A stretch of 64,000 nt of DNA, taken from the NCBI GenBank assembly GCA_030427865.1, contig JAUICK010000013.1, positions 32,422 to 96,421 on the forward strand. The letters run 5' to 3'. The DNA is from Bacteroidia bacterium (GTDB lineage Bacteria > Bacteroidota > Bacteroidia > Flavobacteriales > Flavobacteriaceae). The notes below the pieces were generated by a model. That model was not told where the DNA came from. It ran no database searches and was given only the letters and a program-made list of their open reading frames with translations. Made by a program: the position numbers and the translations under genes. Of this stretch, positions 1 to 9,129 are shown in pieces; within the stretch, counting starts at the first letter, position 1; each line of letters starts with the position of its first letter.

Positions 1-273
1 ACAAATGGGGTGTATAATATTGATGAAAATTTAGACGGAAATACTGATTATAGTTTTAATAAGCCAGATTTTTCTTTTGTACAATTAAGAACCAATTTGG
101 TTGCACGTTGGGAATATATTCCAGGTTCTGAATTGTTTTTTGTTTGGGCAAGAGGCGGAACAGGTTCTGCAGATCCAAATAGTTCTTTAACTACCGGAAT
201 TAGAAATCAAATTATTGATAGACCTTTAGAAGATACTTTTTTAATTAAAGCTACTTATAGATTTGTTAGGTAA
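1..273 (+). CDS. C-terminal end of a DUF5916-type outer-membrane protein (partial)
   Basis: Only the last ~90 residues are present; the frame is open from base 1, so the gene begins left of the window. The tail alternates polar and hydrophobic/aromatic residues (RTNLVARWEYIPGS, then LFFVWARGG) and ends in an aromatic strand, ATYRFVR, as expected for the last strands of an outer-membrane beta-barrel. The sequence resembles the end of flavobacterial DUF5916 proteins, which carry an N-terminal CBM9-like domain and a C-terminal barrel; that is recalled from the family, and the diagnostic N-terminus is not visible. It runs convergently into the next gene with a one-base gap. The function of the family is not established. 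Confidence 0.6.
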   Translation, partial: TNGVYNIDENLDGNTDYSFNKPDFSFVQLRTNLVARWEYIPGSELFFVWARGGTGSADPNSSLTTGIRNQIIDRPLEDTFLIKATYRFVR

Positions 274-274
274 C

Positions 275-757
275 CTATAAAAATCGATTGTACCAACTTT
301 CTTCAATCGGAATTTGCCAATAATTTTCGAAATCAATTTTTAAAGTTAATAAATTATCAAAAACTATTGTTTTACCAGTAATGGCTTTATTTTTTAGTAG
401 TTTTTTAAAATCTTTCAATTCTTTGTATTGAACAAATTCTCCTTGTTTAAAACAAACATTCATTTTGTCTAATAAATCTACCTTATATTCTTCTTGAAGC
501 TTTAAAATAAAGGAAACTGAAAAATCTATATCAGAATTTGTTAAAGAAGAGTTTTCATCATCTGCAAAAAAAACGATAAACCTGTTGTATAAAAACTGAT
601 AGGAAGCTTTAAAGTTTTCATCGTCAGTTTTCCAAGATTTAATAAATTCTTTAATTTTATTTTCTAAATTCTCTATTTCTGTTGCATAAAATTTTCTACT
701 GGACGGATATATCCAAACTTTTGCATCATCATTAAGAGAAGAATAGTCTACTAACAT
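275..757 (-). CDS. Conserved flavobacterial protein of unknown function
   Basis: A 160-residue soluble protein. The frame continues upstream to 805, but the added residues (MSAVFLLCIFAKYFFT) would be read through the terminator hairpin at 792-825 and look spurious, so I place the start at the ATG at 757 (MLVDYSSLND). There is no signal peptide or membrane segment. Features seen are a DAKVWIYPSSRKF stretch near the N-terminus, a helix-rich middle, and a C-terminal half that predicts as beta strands (TGKTIVFDNLLTLKIDF). Similar short flavobacterial proteins are often labelled 'ABC transporter ATPase', but no Walker A or B motif is present here, so that label should not be trusted. No function can be assigned. 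Confidence 0.7.
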   Translation of the reverse strand: MLVDYSSLNDDAKVWIYPSSRKFYATEIENLENKIKEFIKSWKTDDENFKASYQFLYNRFIVFFADDENSSLTNSDIDFSVSFILKLQEEYKVDLLDKMNVCFKQGEFVQYKELKDFKKLLKNKAITGKTIVFDNLLTLKIDFENYWQIPIEESWYNRFL

Positions 758-791
758 TGTAAAAAAATATTTTGCAAATATACATAAAAGG

Positions 792-825
792 AAAACCGCA
801 GACATGTTTAGTGTTTGCGGTTTTT
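792..825 (-). terminator. Hairpin terminator downstream of the thioredoxin-like gene
   Basis: An interrupted inverted repeat, AAAACCGCA...TGCGGTTTTT, lies just after the stop of the minus-strand thioredoxin-like gene. Read on the minus strand the stem is followed by a pyrimidine/T-rich run, which suits an intrinsic terminator. Confidence 0.6.
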
Positions 826-844
826 ATAATTTTTTTAAAGAAAA

Positions 845-1456
845 TTATGCTTCTTTTAATTGCGAGGTTCTTATAAGATTTATAAAGTCGTTTTGTACAT
901 CTTTACCTTTATCTTTATTGTACCAAATTTGCAAATCTTGTTTAAATTCGGCATCTAAACTACCATGTTTAGTTTTATAGTCTTTCACCATTTTTGTTGC
1001 AGTGGTAGGTCTTGGCCCCCAAGTATTAATTACATTATTTTCTTTGTCTAAAGCAATTAATTTAGGTATTGCTTTACCGCCATTTGTTAAAAAAAGATTC
1101 ATGAGTTCTTCATTATCATCTCTTAAAACTAACTTTAAGTCAATTTTTTTATTTAATTCAGCCATTTTATGAATAACAGGTAAGTTTTGAGCTGCGTCAC
1201 CACACCATCCTTCTGTAATTACTAACCAAGTTTGAGGCGCTTCTAAAGCGTTAATTTCTGCAATTGCTTCTTCAGAAATTTTTATTGTTTTATCCAAGCG
1301 TTTCATCCTTTTATCATTTAGCATGCTGTAATTTGTTAATGCTTCTGATTGTTGATGTCCAGTAGATTTATTTTCAGCTAATAAATCTTTAACTAATGTT
1401 CTATATTCTTGATAATTTAAAGTCTTTTCTAAGCTTTGTTTAATAATGTTTTTCAT
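845..1456 (-). CDS. Thioredoxin-family protein with a single active-site cysteine
   Basis: A 203-residue cytoplasmic protein with no signal peptide. The central region (residues ~75-150) has a thioredoxin-like pattern: a strand (TWLVITEGWCGDAAQ), a helix, then LKLVLRDDNEELM and a cis-proline-type loop, GGKAIPKLIALD. The usual CxxC becomes C-G-D-A: only the first cysteine is kept, so the protein cannot form the normal intramolecular disulfide. I recall the same WCGDA form in related flavobacterial proteins, which would make it a family trait rather than damage. A monothiol (bacilliredoxin-like or glutathione-type) role is possible but unproven. It is transcribed alone, with a terminator hairpin at 792-825. 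Confidence 0.8.
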   Translation of the reverse strand: MKNIIKQSLEKTLNYQEYRTLVKDLLAENKSTGHQQSEALTNYSMLNDKRMKRLDKTIKISEEAIAEINALEAPQTWLVITEGWCGDAAQNLPVIHKMAELNKKIDLKLVLRDDNEELMNLFLTNGGKAIPKLIALDKENNVINTWGPRPTTATKMVKDYKTKHGSLDAEFKQDLQIWYNKDKGKDVQNDFINLIRTSQLKEA

Positions 1457-1562
1457 CGTTTTAATTTTAATGCAAAAATACCATTCTTAAGAATATTTAA
1501 GAGTAACATGAGTTACATATAAAGTAAATTTGCATAATAGTAGACGCATAAAAACAAAATTC

Positions 1563-2525
1563 TTACAGGTGTTCTTTTTGAAGTTTATTTTTTAGGTTTT
1601 TAATGATTTCTTCTGTCATTAAAGTTAAATTGAACTTATGTTGCCAATTCCAGTCTTTTCTAGCTTCTGAGTCGTTGATAGATTGTGGCCAGCTATTAGC
1701 AATTTCTTGTCTAAAATCGGGTTGATAAGTAATTTTAAAATCGGGAATGTGCTTTTTTATTTCTGTAGCAATTTCTTTTGGCGAAAAACTAATTGCAGAT
1801 AGATTGTAAGATGTTCTTATTTTAATGTCTTCTTTTTTTGCTTTCATTAATTGTATAGTAGCATTTACAGCATCGCTCATATACATCATTGGTAAACGCG
1901 TGTTTTCTGATAAAAAACATTCGTAACTTCCTTTTTCGGTAGCGCTAAAAAAAATGTCTACAGCATAATCTGTAGTTCCTCCTCCGGGTTTTGATTTCCA
2001 AGAAATTATACCTGGATATCGTAAGCTTCTAACATCTACACCAAATTTTTCATGATAGTAGTTGCACCAGAATTCGCCGGCAAGTTTACTAATTCCATAC
2101 ACTGTAGAGGGTTCCATAACAGTATGCTGTGGTGTGTTTTTTTTTGGTGTTGTTGGGCCAAATACAGCTATAGAGCTTGGCCAATAAACTTGTTTTATGT
2201 ACTTTTCTTTAGCGATGTCTAATACAGCCATTAAAGAATTCATGTTTAAACTCCAAGCTTTTTGAGGGTATTTTTCTGCAGTTGCAGATAACATTGCTGC
2301 AAGTAAATAAACTTGAGAGACTTTGTACTTATTTATTACGGTTAAAATTGCTACTTTATCGGTAGCATCTAAAATTTCAAATGGGCCAGAAGCAATCATT
2401 TCTTTACTTCCTTCTCTAATATCTGATGCTATTACGTTCTTATTTCCATATAAATTACGAAGCTTTAGAGTCAATTCTCTACCAATTTGACCACTTGCTC
2501 CTAAAACCAAAATAACTTCACTCAT
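1563..2525 (-). CDS. NAD-dependent epimerase/dehydratase family protein, L-threonine 3-dehydrogenase type
   Basis: A 320-residue extended short-chain dehydrogenase/reductase. The N-terminal Rossmann motif GASGQIG (residues ~9-15) is the GxxGxxG nucleotide site, an acidic residue at the end of the second strand (ASDIRE) suits NAD rather than NADP, and the catalytic Tyr and Lys lie in STVYGISK (~residues 143-150), preceded by the serine strand YWPSSIAVFG. The SSIAVFGPTTP and RYPGIIS segments and overall length match the SDR-type L-threonine 3-dehydrogenases of Bacteroidota, which oxidise threonine to 2-amino-3-ketobutyrate. Other sugar-nucleotide epimerases share the fold, so the substrate is inferred. 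Single gene on the minus strand. Confidence 0.8.
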   Translation of the reverse strand: MSEVILVLGASGQIGRELTLKLRNLYGNKNVIASDIREGSKEMIASGPFEILDATDKVAILTVINKYKVSQVYLLAAMLSATAEKYPQKAWSLNMNSLMAVLDIAKEKYIKQVYWPSSIAVFGPTTPKKNTPQHTVMEPSTVYGISKLAGEFWCNYYHEKFGVDVRSLRYPGIISWKSKPGGGTTDYAVDIFFSATEKGSYECFLSENTRLPMMYMSDAVNATIQLMKAKKEDIKIRTSYNLSAISFSPKEIATEIKKHIPDFKITYQPDFRQEIANSWPQSINDSEARKDWNWQHKFNLTLMTEEIIKNLKNKLQKEHL

Positions 2526-2706
2526 CTTATAAAATTACGATTTCAATAAAAACAAAGGTACTTAATTTAAGTATTCGTAAAATAAAATCGATAGAATAAT
2601 TATTCAATAATTTTATTTTATATCAAAGCAAATTGTTACAATTTTCATAAATAGCAAATTACTGCTTTAAAATTATGTATTTTTACTTTTTTTAATCTAA
2701 GTATTT

Positions 2707-3357
2707 GTGAAACAATTTATTTACTTTTTATTTTGTGTGTGCTTTATTTCTTGTGGTAATCATAAGGAAAAAAAAAGCGAAAACATCCAAGAGGTTTCTA
2801 AATTAAGTATTGTTAAAACACATCCTTCTTTTGAAGCTGTAAAGCCAATTTTTGAAAAGGAAGTTGAGAATTGGCAAGAGTTAAAAGCAGTGAATTCTTT
2901 TTTAAAAAAATTTGAAAAAGTATCTCCAAATGAAGCTTTAACAAATGCACTTGAATTAAGAGATTTGGTAAAGAACTTAAAAGATAGTGTAAAACCCAAG
3001 ATTTTTGATATTCCTTCTTTTAATGCCAGAGTTAATGTTTTGCATAATGAAACTTTACGATTGGCAGATTTAACTTTGATTTTTGCAATAACTCCAGAAG
3101 AAATTAATCTTCAAATAGGAAAAATATTAAGTGCATTTTCTTCTATTAACTCTAAAATAAATACAATTTTATCTAAAAAACGTTTCGAAGACGCTATAGA
3201 TATAAAACTAGAATACATTGGCATAGATTCTACTAAAATAGATAGCATTTCTAAAAATGCCATAGATAAAAAAAGGAAAGAAGATTTGTTAAAAAACAAA
3301 AACCTTAACAATAGTCCTCCAATTAGAAACAAGACTAATAAAAAAAATAAACGATGA
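2707..3357 (+). CDS. Lipoprotein of unknown function
   Basis: A 216-residue protein starting at a GTG, with a lipoprotein signal peptide (MKQFIYFLFCVCFISCGN; lipobox cysteine at ~16) followed by charged residues. The mature part is helical and lysine-rich, with KKFEKVSPNEALTNALELRDLVKNLKDS and a repeated IDS/K pattern near the end. No domain is recognised. Its stop overlaps the start of the next lipoprotein gene by four bases (ATGA), so the two genes are translationally coupled and probably work together at the periplasmic or outer membrane face. Confidence 0.75.
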   Translation: MKQFIYFLFCVCFISCGNHKEKKSENIQEVSKLSIVKTHPSFEAVKPIFEKEVENWQELKAVNSFLKKFEKVSPNEALTNALELRDLVKNLKDSVKPKIFDIPSFNARVNVLHNETLRLADLTLIFAITPEEINLQIGKILSAFSSINSKINTILSKKRFEDAIDIKLEYIGIDSTKIDSISKNAIDKKRKEDLLKNKNLNNSPPIRNKTNKKNKR

Positions 3358-3872
3358 AAAAGTATGTTTTAAGTTTTTTATTTGTAGCTTTTTTCTTTAG
3401 CTGTAATAAAAATAAAGTTGTAGCTTCTGCTCAAACAGATGCTTTAATTCGAGAAACAGTTAACACGTTGTTAAACAATTGGCACAAAGCAGCTTCTGAA
3501 GCTAATTATGAAAGTTACTTTGGAAAAATGGATAGTGTTTCTGTTTTTATTGGAACAGATGCAACTGAAAATTGGACAAAAAAAGAATTTGAAGCTTACA
3601 GCAAACCTCATTTTGATAAAGGTAGAGCTTGGAATTTTAAAGTTTTAGAAAGAAATTTATATATAAATAATTCTAAAGATTTTGCTTGGTTTGATGAAAA
3701 TTTAAACACAAAAAGAGGTACTTTTAGGGGTTCTGGAGTTTTAGAAAAGAAAGCAAATAAATGGAAAATAAAGCATTATGTGCTATCTGTTCCTATTCCT
3801 AATGAAGATATGAGTGAAGTAATAAAAATTACAAAGAAAAACGACTCTTTATTTAGAAGTAGATTTAAGTAA
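3354..3872 (+). CDS. SnoaL/NTF2-like lipoprotein
   Basis: A 172-residue protein with a lipoprotein signal peptide (MKKYVLSFLFVAFFFSCNK; cysteine at ~17). The mature protein has the layout of a nuclear-transport-factor-2-like (SnoaL_3 type) fold: an N-terminal helix (LNNWHKAASEANYESYF), then DSVSVFIGTDATENWTKKEF, a helix, and three C-terminal strands (AWFDENLN, GTFRGSGVLEKK, WKIKHYVLSVPIP). Proteins of this fold bind small ligands or are scaffolds; no catalytic residues can be assigned. It overlaps the preceding lipoprotein by four bases and ends convergently against recX with an eight-base overlap. Confidence 0.75.
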   Translation: MKKYVLSFLFVAFFFSCNKNKVVASAQTDALIRETVNTLLNNWHKAASEANYESYFGKMDSVSVFIGTDATENWTKKEFEAYSKPHFDKGRAWNFKVLERNLYINNSKDFAWFDENLNTKRGTFRGSGVLEKKANKWKIKHYVLSVPIPNEDMSEVIKITKKNDSLFRSRFK

Positions 3873-4338
3873 GAATGTCGTTTACTGTTTTATAAATTAA
3901 CTCAGATTCATAACCTTTTCGCATTAAAAAATCGATGAGTTTTTTCTTTCTTTTGTAAAGATTAGCCTCAGTAATAATTTCATTTCTTTTTTTAGTAATT
4001 CTGTAAATTGTTTTTACATATTCTTGTTCATCTATTTCTTTTAATGCAGTTTTAATGTTGTATGCAGAAATATCTTTAAATTTTAATTCTCTGACTATTC
4101 GCTGTTTTCCCCAATTTTTTATTCTAAATTTTCCGCGAGCAAAACTTTTAGCAAAACGTTCTTCATTTAAAAAATTATCTTTTAATAAACTTAACAAAAT
4201 CATTTCTCTAACTTCTGGAATTAAGTTGAATTCTCTCATCTTTTGTTCTACTTCTTTATGACATCGATCTTGATAAACGCAATATTGTTCTAATTTGCGT
4301 TTAATTTCATCTACTGTAAAAGATGGTTTCTGTATCAT
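3865..4338 (-). CDS. recX: RecX family recombination regulator
   Basis: A 157-residue, strongly basic, helical protein matching RecX, which binds RecA filaments and limits their activity. Three tandem three-helix repeats are expected; visible hallmarks are the N-terminal ALE-like helix (VDEIKRKLEQYCVYQDRC), LKDNFLNEERFAKSFARGK with the conserved D-x-x-FA-x-S-x-x-x-x-x pattern, FRIKNWGKQRIVRELKFK, and the C-terminal RKKKLIDFLMRKGYESELI. Length is normal for Bacteroidota. It lies alone on the minus strand downstream of the efflux operon and is separated from it by the hairpin at 4353-4388. Confidence 0.9.
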   Translation of the reverse strand: MIQKPSFTVDEIKRKLEQYCVYQDRCHKEVEQKMREFNLIPEVREMILLSLLKDNFLNEERFAKSFARGKFRIKNWGKQRIVRELKFKDISAYNIKTALKEIDEQEYVKTIYRITKKRNEIITEANLYKRKKKLIDFLMRKGYESELIYKTVNDILT

Positions 4339-4352
4339 AATTTCGAAAATAC

Positions 4353-4388
4353 AAAAAGGGATGAAATTCTAAAGATTTCATCCCTTTT
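4353..4388 (-). terminator. Intrinsic terminator of the RND efflux operon
   Basis: A 13-bp stem, AAAGGGATGAAAT/ATTTCATCCCTTT, with a 7-base loop lies directly after the stop of the permease gene. On the minus strand it is followed by TTTTTG, so it should end the tetR-tolC-adaptor-permease transcript. Confidence 0.75.
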
Positions 4389-4410
4389 ATTTAAAATATT
4401 TTTAGAAAAA

Positions 4411-7400
4411 TTATTCTTCTAATCTTTTATCCATATTAAAAACATATTCTGTAGCCAGTTCTTTAGAATTTAGATTACTTCCTTTTAACCACATTTTAAA
4501 TCGTGTAATTAAATAGAATAAAATAGGAACTACTATTAGCGTTAAGAAGGTAGCTACAAACAAACCGTAGATAACAGTCCAAGCTAAAGGTCCCCAAAAG
4601 ATTACATTATCACCACCCATATAAATATTAGCATCAAACTCATTAAATAAAGTGAAAAAGTTAATATTTAAACCAATTGCTAAAGGTATTAATCCTAAAA
4701 TGGTTGTTATTGCTGTAAGTAATACTGGGCGTAAACGTGCTTTACCAGCCCTAATTACGTTCTCTAATAAATATTTTTTTGGTAAATATTCGCCATCACC
4801 TAAACCTAAGTCTTCTTTCTTTCTATCGATTAATAATTGGGTGTAATCGAGCAATACAACTCCATTGTTTACCACAATTCCTGCCAAAGATATAATTCCC
4901 ATCATAGTCATCATAATTACAAACGACGCTCCTGTAATTACAATTCCTCCAAAGACTCCAATAAAACTTAAGAAAATGGCAATCATAATAATTCCAGGTT
5001 TAGAAATCGAGTTGAATTGAAAAATTAAAATGAAGAAAATTAATGCTAAACCTTTAAAGAAAGCACCCATTAAAAAAGCTTGCTGCTTGTTTTGTTCTTC
5101 TATCTGACCTGTGTAATCTATTTTAATATTCTGAGGTTTTTCTGTGAAGTTTTTCATTTCTTCTTTAATCTGATTTACAACAGCAGCAGCATCTACATAA
5201 CCAGGAGCTAACTGAGAATATACAGTTACTACACGTCTGGTATCTCTGTGTTTAATGGCACTGAAACCAGAACTGTTGCTTTGTGTTGCTACAGCAGAGA
5301 TAGGAATTGCTTTTATTTGTCCAGAAGCAGGATCTCTAAACGTAATTTTTTGATTAAACAAGGCGCTTTTATTGTATCTAATGTCTTCATTAAAGCGAAC
5401 ATTAATATCGTAGTCATCTCCGTCTTCTTTGTAAATTCCTGCTTTTGCACCAAAAATAGCGTTACGTAATTGTTGCCCAACTTGACCTGTTGCAACCCCT
5501 AATTCACCTGCTTTTTTGCGGTCAACAATTACCTTCATAGAGGGTTTGTCTTTATTTACGTCAATTTTAAGTTCATCAACTCCAGGAACGTTTCTCGAGT
5601 TTACAAAAGCACGCATTTTTTCTGCGGTGGCTATTAATTCCTCATAGTCATCTCCTTCTAATTCTATGTTGATTGGAGCTCCTGTTGGTGGGCCATTGGC
5701 ATCTTTTTCAACAGAAATTAACACTCCAGGATAAATACCAGTTAAGGCTTCTTGTACTTTTTGACGTAATTTCTCGCTATCTAAACCACGCCTGTATTTG
5801 TATTGACGCATAGAAGCTGTAATTTTTCCTTTATGCGGCATTTCTGCAGCAGAACCACCATCTGTTTGAGGGTTTCCTGCTCCTTCACCTACTTGAGAAA
5901 CCGAACTTTCTACCATAAAATTTTTGCCGTTTTCATCTAAGTATAAATTATCATTTAAAATACCATAAACTCTTTGCTCTATTTCTTTGGTAATTGTATT
6001 AGTAACTTTAATATCTGTTCCTTGTGGATATTCTATATACACTACAACCTGATTGGGTTTGTTGTCTGGAAAGAATTCTATTTTTGTTCTTTGAGATGCT
6101 ACAGAAGCTCCAAAACCACCAAAAGCAGCAAAGAGTAAAATAAAAGTACCAATTGTAATAGCAATGGGTTTCCATCCTTTTAGAGCAGCTTTTAGTGTTT
6201 TTTCATACACATTTTCTAACCAAACTAACGTATTTCTTTGAAAGTAGTTTGCGGCTTTTCTTAAAATTAATCTATATACCCACAACATAATTGCTGTAAA
6301 CACCATTACAGAACCTAAACCTCTGTATTCTCCTCCAAAAATTAGAATGATTGCTCCAATTCCGCCTACAATTGCAGAAATGGCAATAATTCTTTTTATG
6401 GGCATATCTTTATCTTCAGTAGTCATAAACTGAGAAACTAAAACCGAATTAAAGAAAATTGCCACGACTAATGATGACCCTAAAACTACTGATAAGGTAA
6501 TTGGGAAATAGATCATAAACTGCCCAAAAAGCCCTGGCCATAATCCTAAAGGAACAAAGGCAGCAACAGTAGTTACTGTAGAAATGATAATTGGAAAAGC
6601 AATTTCTCCAATTCCTTTTTTGGCGGCTTCCACTCTTGAGAGTCTTTCTTCATCCATTAAACGATATACGTTTTCTACAACCACAATTCCATTATCCACT
6701 AACATCCCCAGCCCCATAATTAACCCAAAGAGAATCATAGTGTTTAAGGTATAACCCATTGCGCCTAAAATCATTAAAGACATAAACATAGACATGGGTA
6801 TAGCAAACCCAACAAATAGTGCGTTTTTAAATCCTAAAAAGAACATTAAAACGGTTACTACCAAGATAATTCCGAAGATGATGTTGTTTACCAAATCGTC
6901 TACTTGACCTATAGTTTTATCAGATAAATCGTTAGTGATACTTACTTCTAAATCTGGAGGGAAATATTCTTTAATTGCTTTATCTACTATGGTTTTAATT
7001 TCGTCTGCAGCAGCAACCATATTTTTACCAGCTCGCTTTTTTACGTCTAACATTACTACTTGTTTACCGTCTTTTCTGGCAAACGTAGTTTTGTCTTTTT
7101 CTCTAAAACTAATCGTAGCAATATCTTTTAAGTAGATGGCGTTTCCTTTCTCGGCCTTAATTACAAAGTTTTCTAAATCTGTAGGTTTTTCTATTTCGCC
7201 TAAAATTCTAATTGTTCTTCTTTGTCCGCTAGCAATTAAATTACCGGCAGAGGAAGTTACATTTCCGTTTTGAATAGCACCAACAATGTCATTAAAGCTT
7301 ACTTGCATTGCCATCATTTTATAGATGTCTACAGCAACTTCTACTTCTTTGTCTTGTACACCTCTTATATCTGCTTGTTTAACTTCATTTAGATCTTCAA

Positions 7401-7941
7401 TCTCATCTTGTAAGTATTCTGCGAATTCTTTTAGTTTTTGTAACGGATAATCGCCAGAAATATTTATGTTTAAGAAAGGAATTTCTTCAGACATACTTAA
7501 ATCGAAAGCATTTGGGTCTACTTTTGCGCCATTAAAAGTAGGCCAATCTTCAGAAGCTTTTTCAGTGTCTAATTTGTCTTTTACACGTTGTTTGGCAACT
7601 TCAACATCCATGTCATCATCAAATTCTACAATAATCATAGAATAATCTTCTTGCGATGTTGAGGTAATTTCTACAACGCCACTTAGTCCTTTTAACTGGT
7701 CTTCAAGCGGGTCTGTAATTAGTTTTTCTATATCTTCTGCTGTGTTTCCAGGATATAGAGTACTTATGTAAATTTTAGTTTCTTTTATCTCAGGAAAATC
7801 TTCGCGAGGCATACTAAAATATGCTGAAATACCTAAAATAAGAATCAAAAAGATAGAAACATACATTGTGGTTTTGTTAGATATTGCCCACGATGATAGT
7901 TTAAATTCTTTGTCGGTCTTCTTTTGTTGATTTTTTTTCAT
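4411..7941 (-). CDS. RND efflux permease (AcrB/HAE family)
   Basis: An 1176-residue inner-membrane transporter, the pump of a tripartite RND efflux system. An N-terminal membrane helix (residues ~25-42) is followed by the first large periplasmic loop beginning with PREDFPEI, five clustered helices, a central hydrophilic loop, a second membrane helix near 600, the second periplasmic loop and a C-terminal helix cluster. The proton-relay helix reads GMLVDNGIVVVENVY (~residue 415): one Asp of the AcrB Asp-Asp pair is kept and the second is Asn. The two-half duplicated architecture is complete. A stretch of extra hydrophobic sequence near residues 520-560 (GGIGAIILIFGGEYRG) lies between the halves. 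Last gene of the efflux operon, 11 bases after the adaptor. Substrate not predictable. Confidence 0.93.
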   Translation of the reverse strand: MKKNQQKKTDKEFKLSSWAISNKTTMYVSIFLILILGISAYFSMPREDFPEIKETKIYISTLYPGNTAEDIEKLITDPLEDQLKGLSGVVEITSTSQEDYSMIIVEFDDDMDVEVAKQRVKDKLDTEKASEDWPTFNGAKVDPNAFDLSMSEEIPFLNINISGDYPLQKLKEFAEYLQDEIEDLNEVKQADIRGVQDKEVEVAVDIYKMMAMQVSFNDIVGAIQNGNVTSSAGNLIASGQRRTIRILGEIEKPTDLENFVIKAEKGNAIYLKDIATISFREKDKTTFARKDGKQVVMLDVKKRAGKNMVAAADEIKTIVDKAIKEYFPPDLEVSITNDLSDKTIGQVDDLVNNIIFGIILVVTVLMFFLGFKNALFVGFAIPMSMFMSLMILGAMGYTLNTMILFGLIMGLGMLVDNGIVVVENVYRLMDEERLSRVEAAKKGIGEIAFPIIISTVTTVAAFVPLGLWPGLFGQFMIYFPITLSVVLGSSLVVAIFFNSVLVSQFMTTEDKDMPIKRIIAISAIVGGIGAIILIFGGEYRGLGSVMVFTAIMLWVYRLILRKAANYFQRNTLVWLENVYEKTLKAALKGWKPIAITIGTFILLFAAFGGFGASVASQRTKIEFFPDNKPNQVVVYIEYPQGTDIKVTNTITKEIEQRVYGILNDNLYLDENGKNFMVESSVSQVGEGAGNPQTDGGSAAEMPHKGKITASMRQYKYRRGLDSEKLRQKVQEALTGIYPGVLISVEKDANGPPTGAPINIELEGDDYEELIATAEKMRAFVNSRNVPGVDELKIDVNKDKPSMKVIVDRKKAGELGVATGQVGQQLRNAIFGAKAGIYKEDGDDYDINVRFNEDIRYNKSALFNQKITFRDPASGQIKAIPISAVATQSNSSGFSAIKHRDTRRVVTVYSQLAPGYVDAAAVVNQIKEEMKNFTEKPQNIKIDYTGQIEEQNKQQAFLMGAFFKGLALIFFILIFQFNSISKPGIIMIAIFLSFIGVFGGIVITGASFVIMMTMMGIISLAGIVVNNGVVLLDYTQLLIDRKKEDLGLGDGEYLPKKYLLENVIRAGKARLRPVLLTAITTILGLIPLAIGLNINFFTLFNEFDANIYMGGDNVIFWGPLAWTVIYGLFVATFLTLIVVPILFYLITRFKMWLKGSNLNSKELATEYVFNMDKRLEE

Positions 7942-7952
7942 CTTCTACCAGA

Positions 7953-9122
7953 TTACGATTTAGATATTTTTACTTCCTGTCCGTCTTTAACACTCCTTGC
8001 TCCGGCTTCAATTAAGAAGTCACCAACAGAAATTCCATCTAAAATTTCGATAACATCACCTTGTGTTTTTCCTGTCTTTACCACAACTTGTTTTGCAGTT
8101 CCAAATTGACCTTTATTATTTTTAATTACATAAACATATTGCTCTCCATCTGCATTTTCTGAAATAATACTTTGTGGAATTAAAATAGCTTCTGAACTTG
8201 TGTAATCATTAATTTTTAATTTTGCAGTAAGATTAGGTTTTATACTTCTGTCTTGATTTGAAACACCAATTTCTACCTTAAAAGTTCTATTAGAAGGATT
8301 GATAAAATTACCAGTTTGACGCACGGTTGTATGAATGGTTTTTTCTAATACAGGAAACTCTATTTCTACAGCTTTTCCTTTTGTAATATAATTTACATAA
8401 GTTTCTGGTACATCTGCTTCTATGTACATGTTACCAAGGTTTACTATTCTAAAAATTTCAGACCCTGGACCAGGAGAAACTACATTTCCTTGGTTTTTAA
8501 TCACTTCGTCAATAATACCAGAGAAAGGAGCTCTAATTGTTGATTTATTTAATTGTTTTTTAAGTTGAGCTAAGGTGTTTTTTTGTGCCTCGTAATTGGT
8601 TTTTGTCTGTAAAAACTGAATTTCTGAACCAATTTTTTGTTCCCATAATCTTTTTTGACGCTCATAAGTTGTTTTTGCTAAGGCAGTAGTTGCTTCTAAT
8701 TGTGCAACTTGTTGCGCCATCCCACCATCATCAATTTTTGCTAAAATTTGTCCTTTATTAACTTTTTGCCCTTCTTTAACATATACACGTTCTAAAGTTC
8801 CTGGTATTTCAGGATATATTAAAACATTTTGTTTTGTTTTTACATTTCCTTGTAACTCTAAGTAATGCTGAAAAACTTCTTTTTTAGCAGTAAAAGCAGT
8901 AACTAAAGGAACTCTTTTTAAGGTGTCTAACTTTTCAATTTCTGTATTTAGTCTTTTAATTTTTGATGAAATATCAGCAATTTGGGCATCTAATTCTGAT
9001 TTCTTTTTTCTAATTTCTTTTAAGTCTTTTGTGGCAATTACATCATCTATAGATTGCTCTTTTTTATCGCTACAAGAGATAAAAATAAATGTAATTAGTA
9101 ATAATGAATATAGTGTTCTCAT
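7953..9122 (-). CDS. RND efflux periplasmic adaptor lipoprotein
   Basis: A 389-residue membrane-fusion protein linking the inner-membrane pump to the TolC channel. A lipoprotein signal (MRTLYSLLLITFIFISCSDK; cysteine at 17) anchors it. An N-terminal coiled coil (DLKEIRKKKSELDAQIADIS) precedes the lipoyl-like half PEIPGTLERVYVKEGQKVNKG, a second coiled coil from ~125 to ~190, the returning lipoyl half (STIRAPFSGIIDEVIKNQGN), and beta-barrel and membrane-proximal domains at the C-terminus. The extra N-terminal coiled coil before the lipoyl domain is somewhat unusual but seen in Bacteroidota. It sits seven bases after tolC and 11 bases before the permease in one operon. Confidence 0.93.
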   Translation of the reverse strand: MRTLYSLLLITFIFISCSDKKEQSIDDVIATKDLKEIRKKKSELDAQIADISSKIKRLNTEIEKLDTLKRVPLVTAFTAKKEVFQHYLELQGNVKTKQNVLIYPEIPGTLERVYVKEGQKVNKGQILAKIDDGGMAQQVAQLEATTALAKTTYERQKRLWEQKIGSEIQFLQTKTNYEAQKNTLAQLKKQLNKSTIRAPFSGIIDEVIKNQGNVVSPGPGSEIFRIVNLGNMYIEADVPETYVNYITKGKAVEIEFPVLEKTIHTTVRQTGNFINPSNRTFKVEIGVSNQDRSIKPNLTAKLKINDYTSSEAILIPQSIISENADGEQYVYVIKNNKGQFGTAKQVVVKTGKTQGDVIEILDGISVGDFLIEAGARSVKDGQEVKISKS

Positions 9123-9129
9123 AGTTGTT

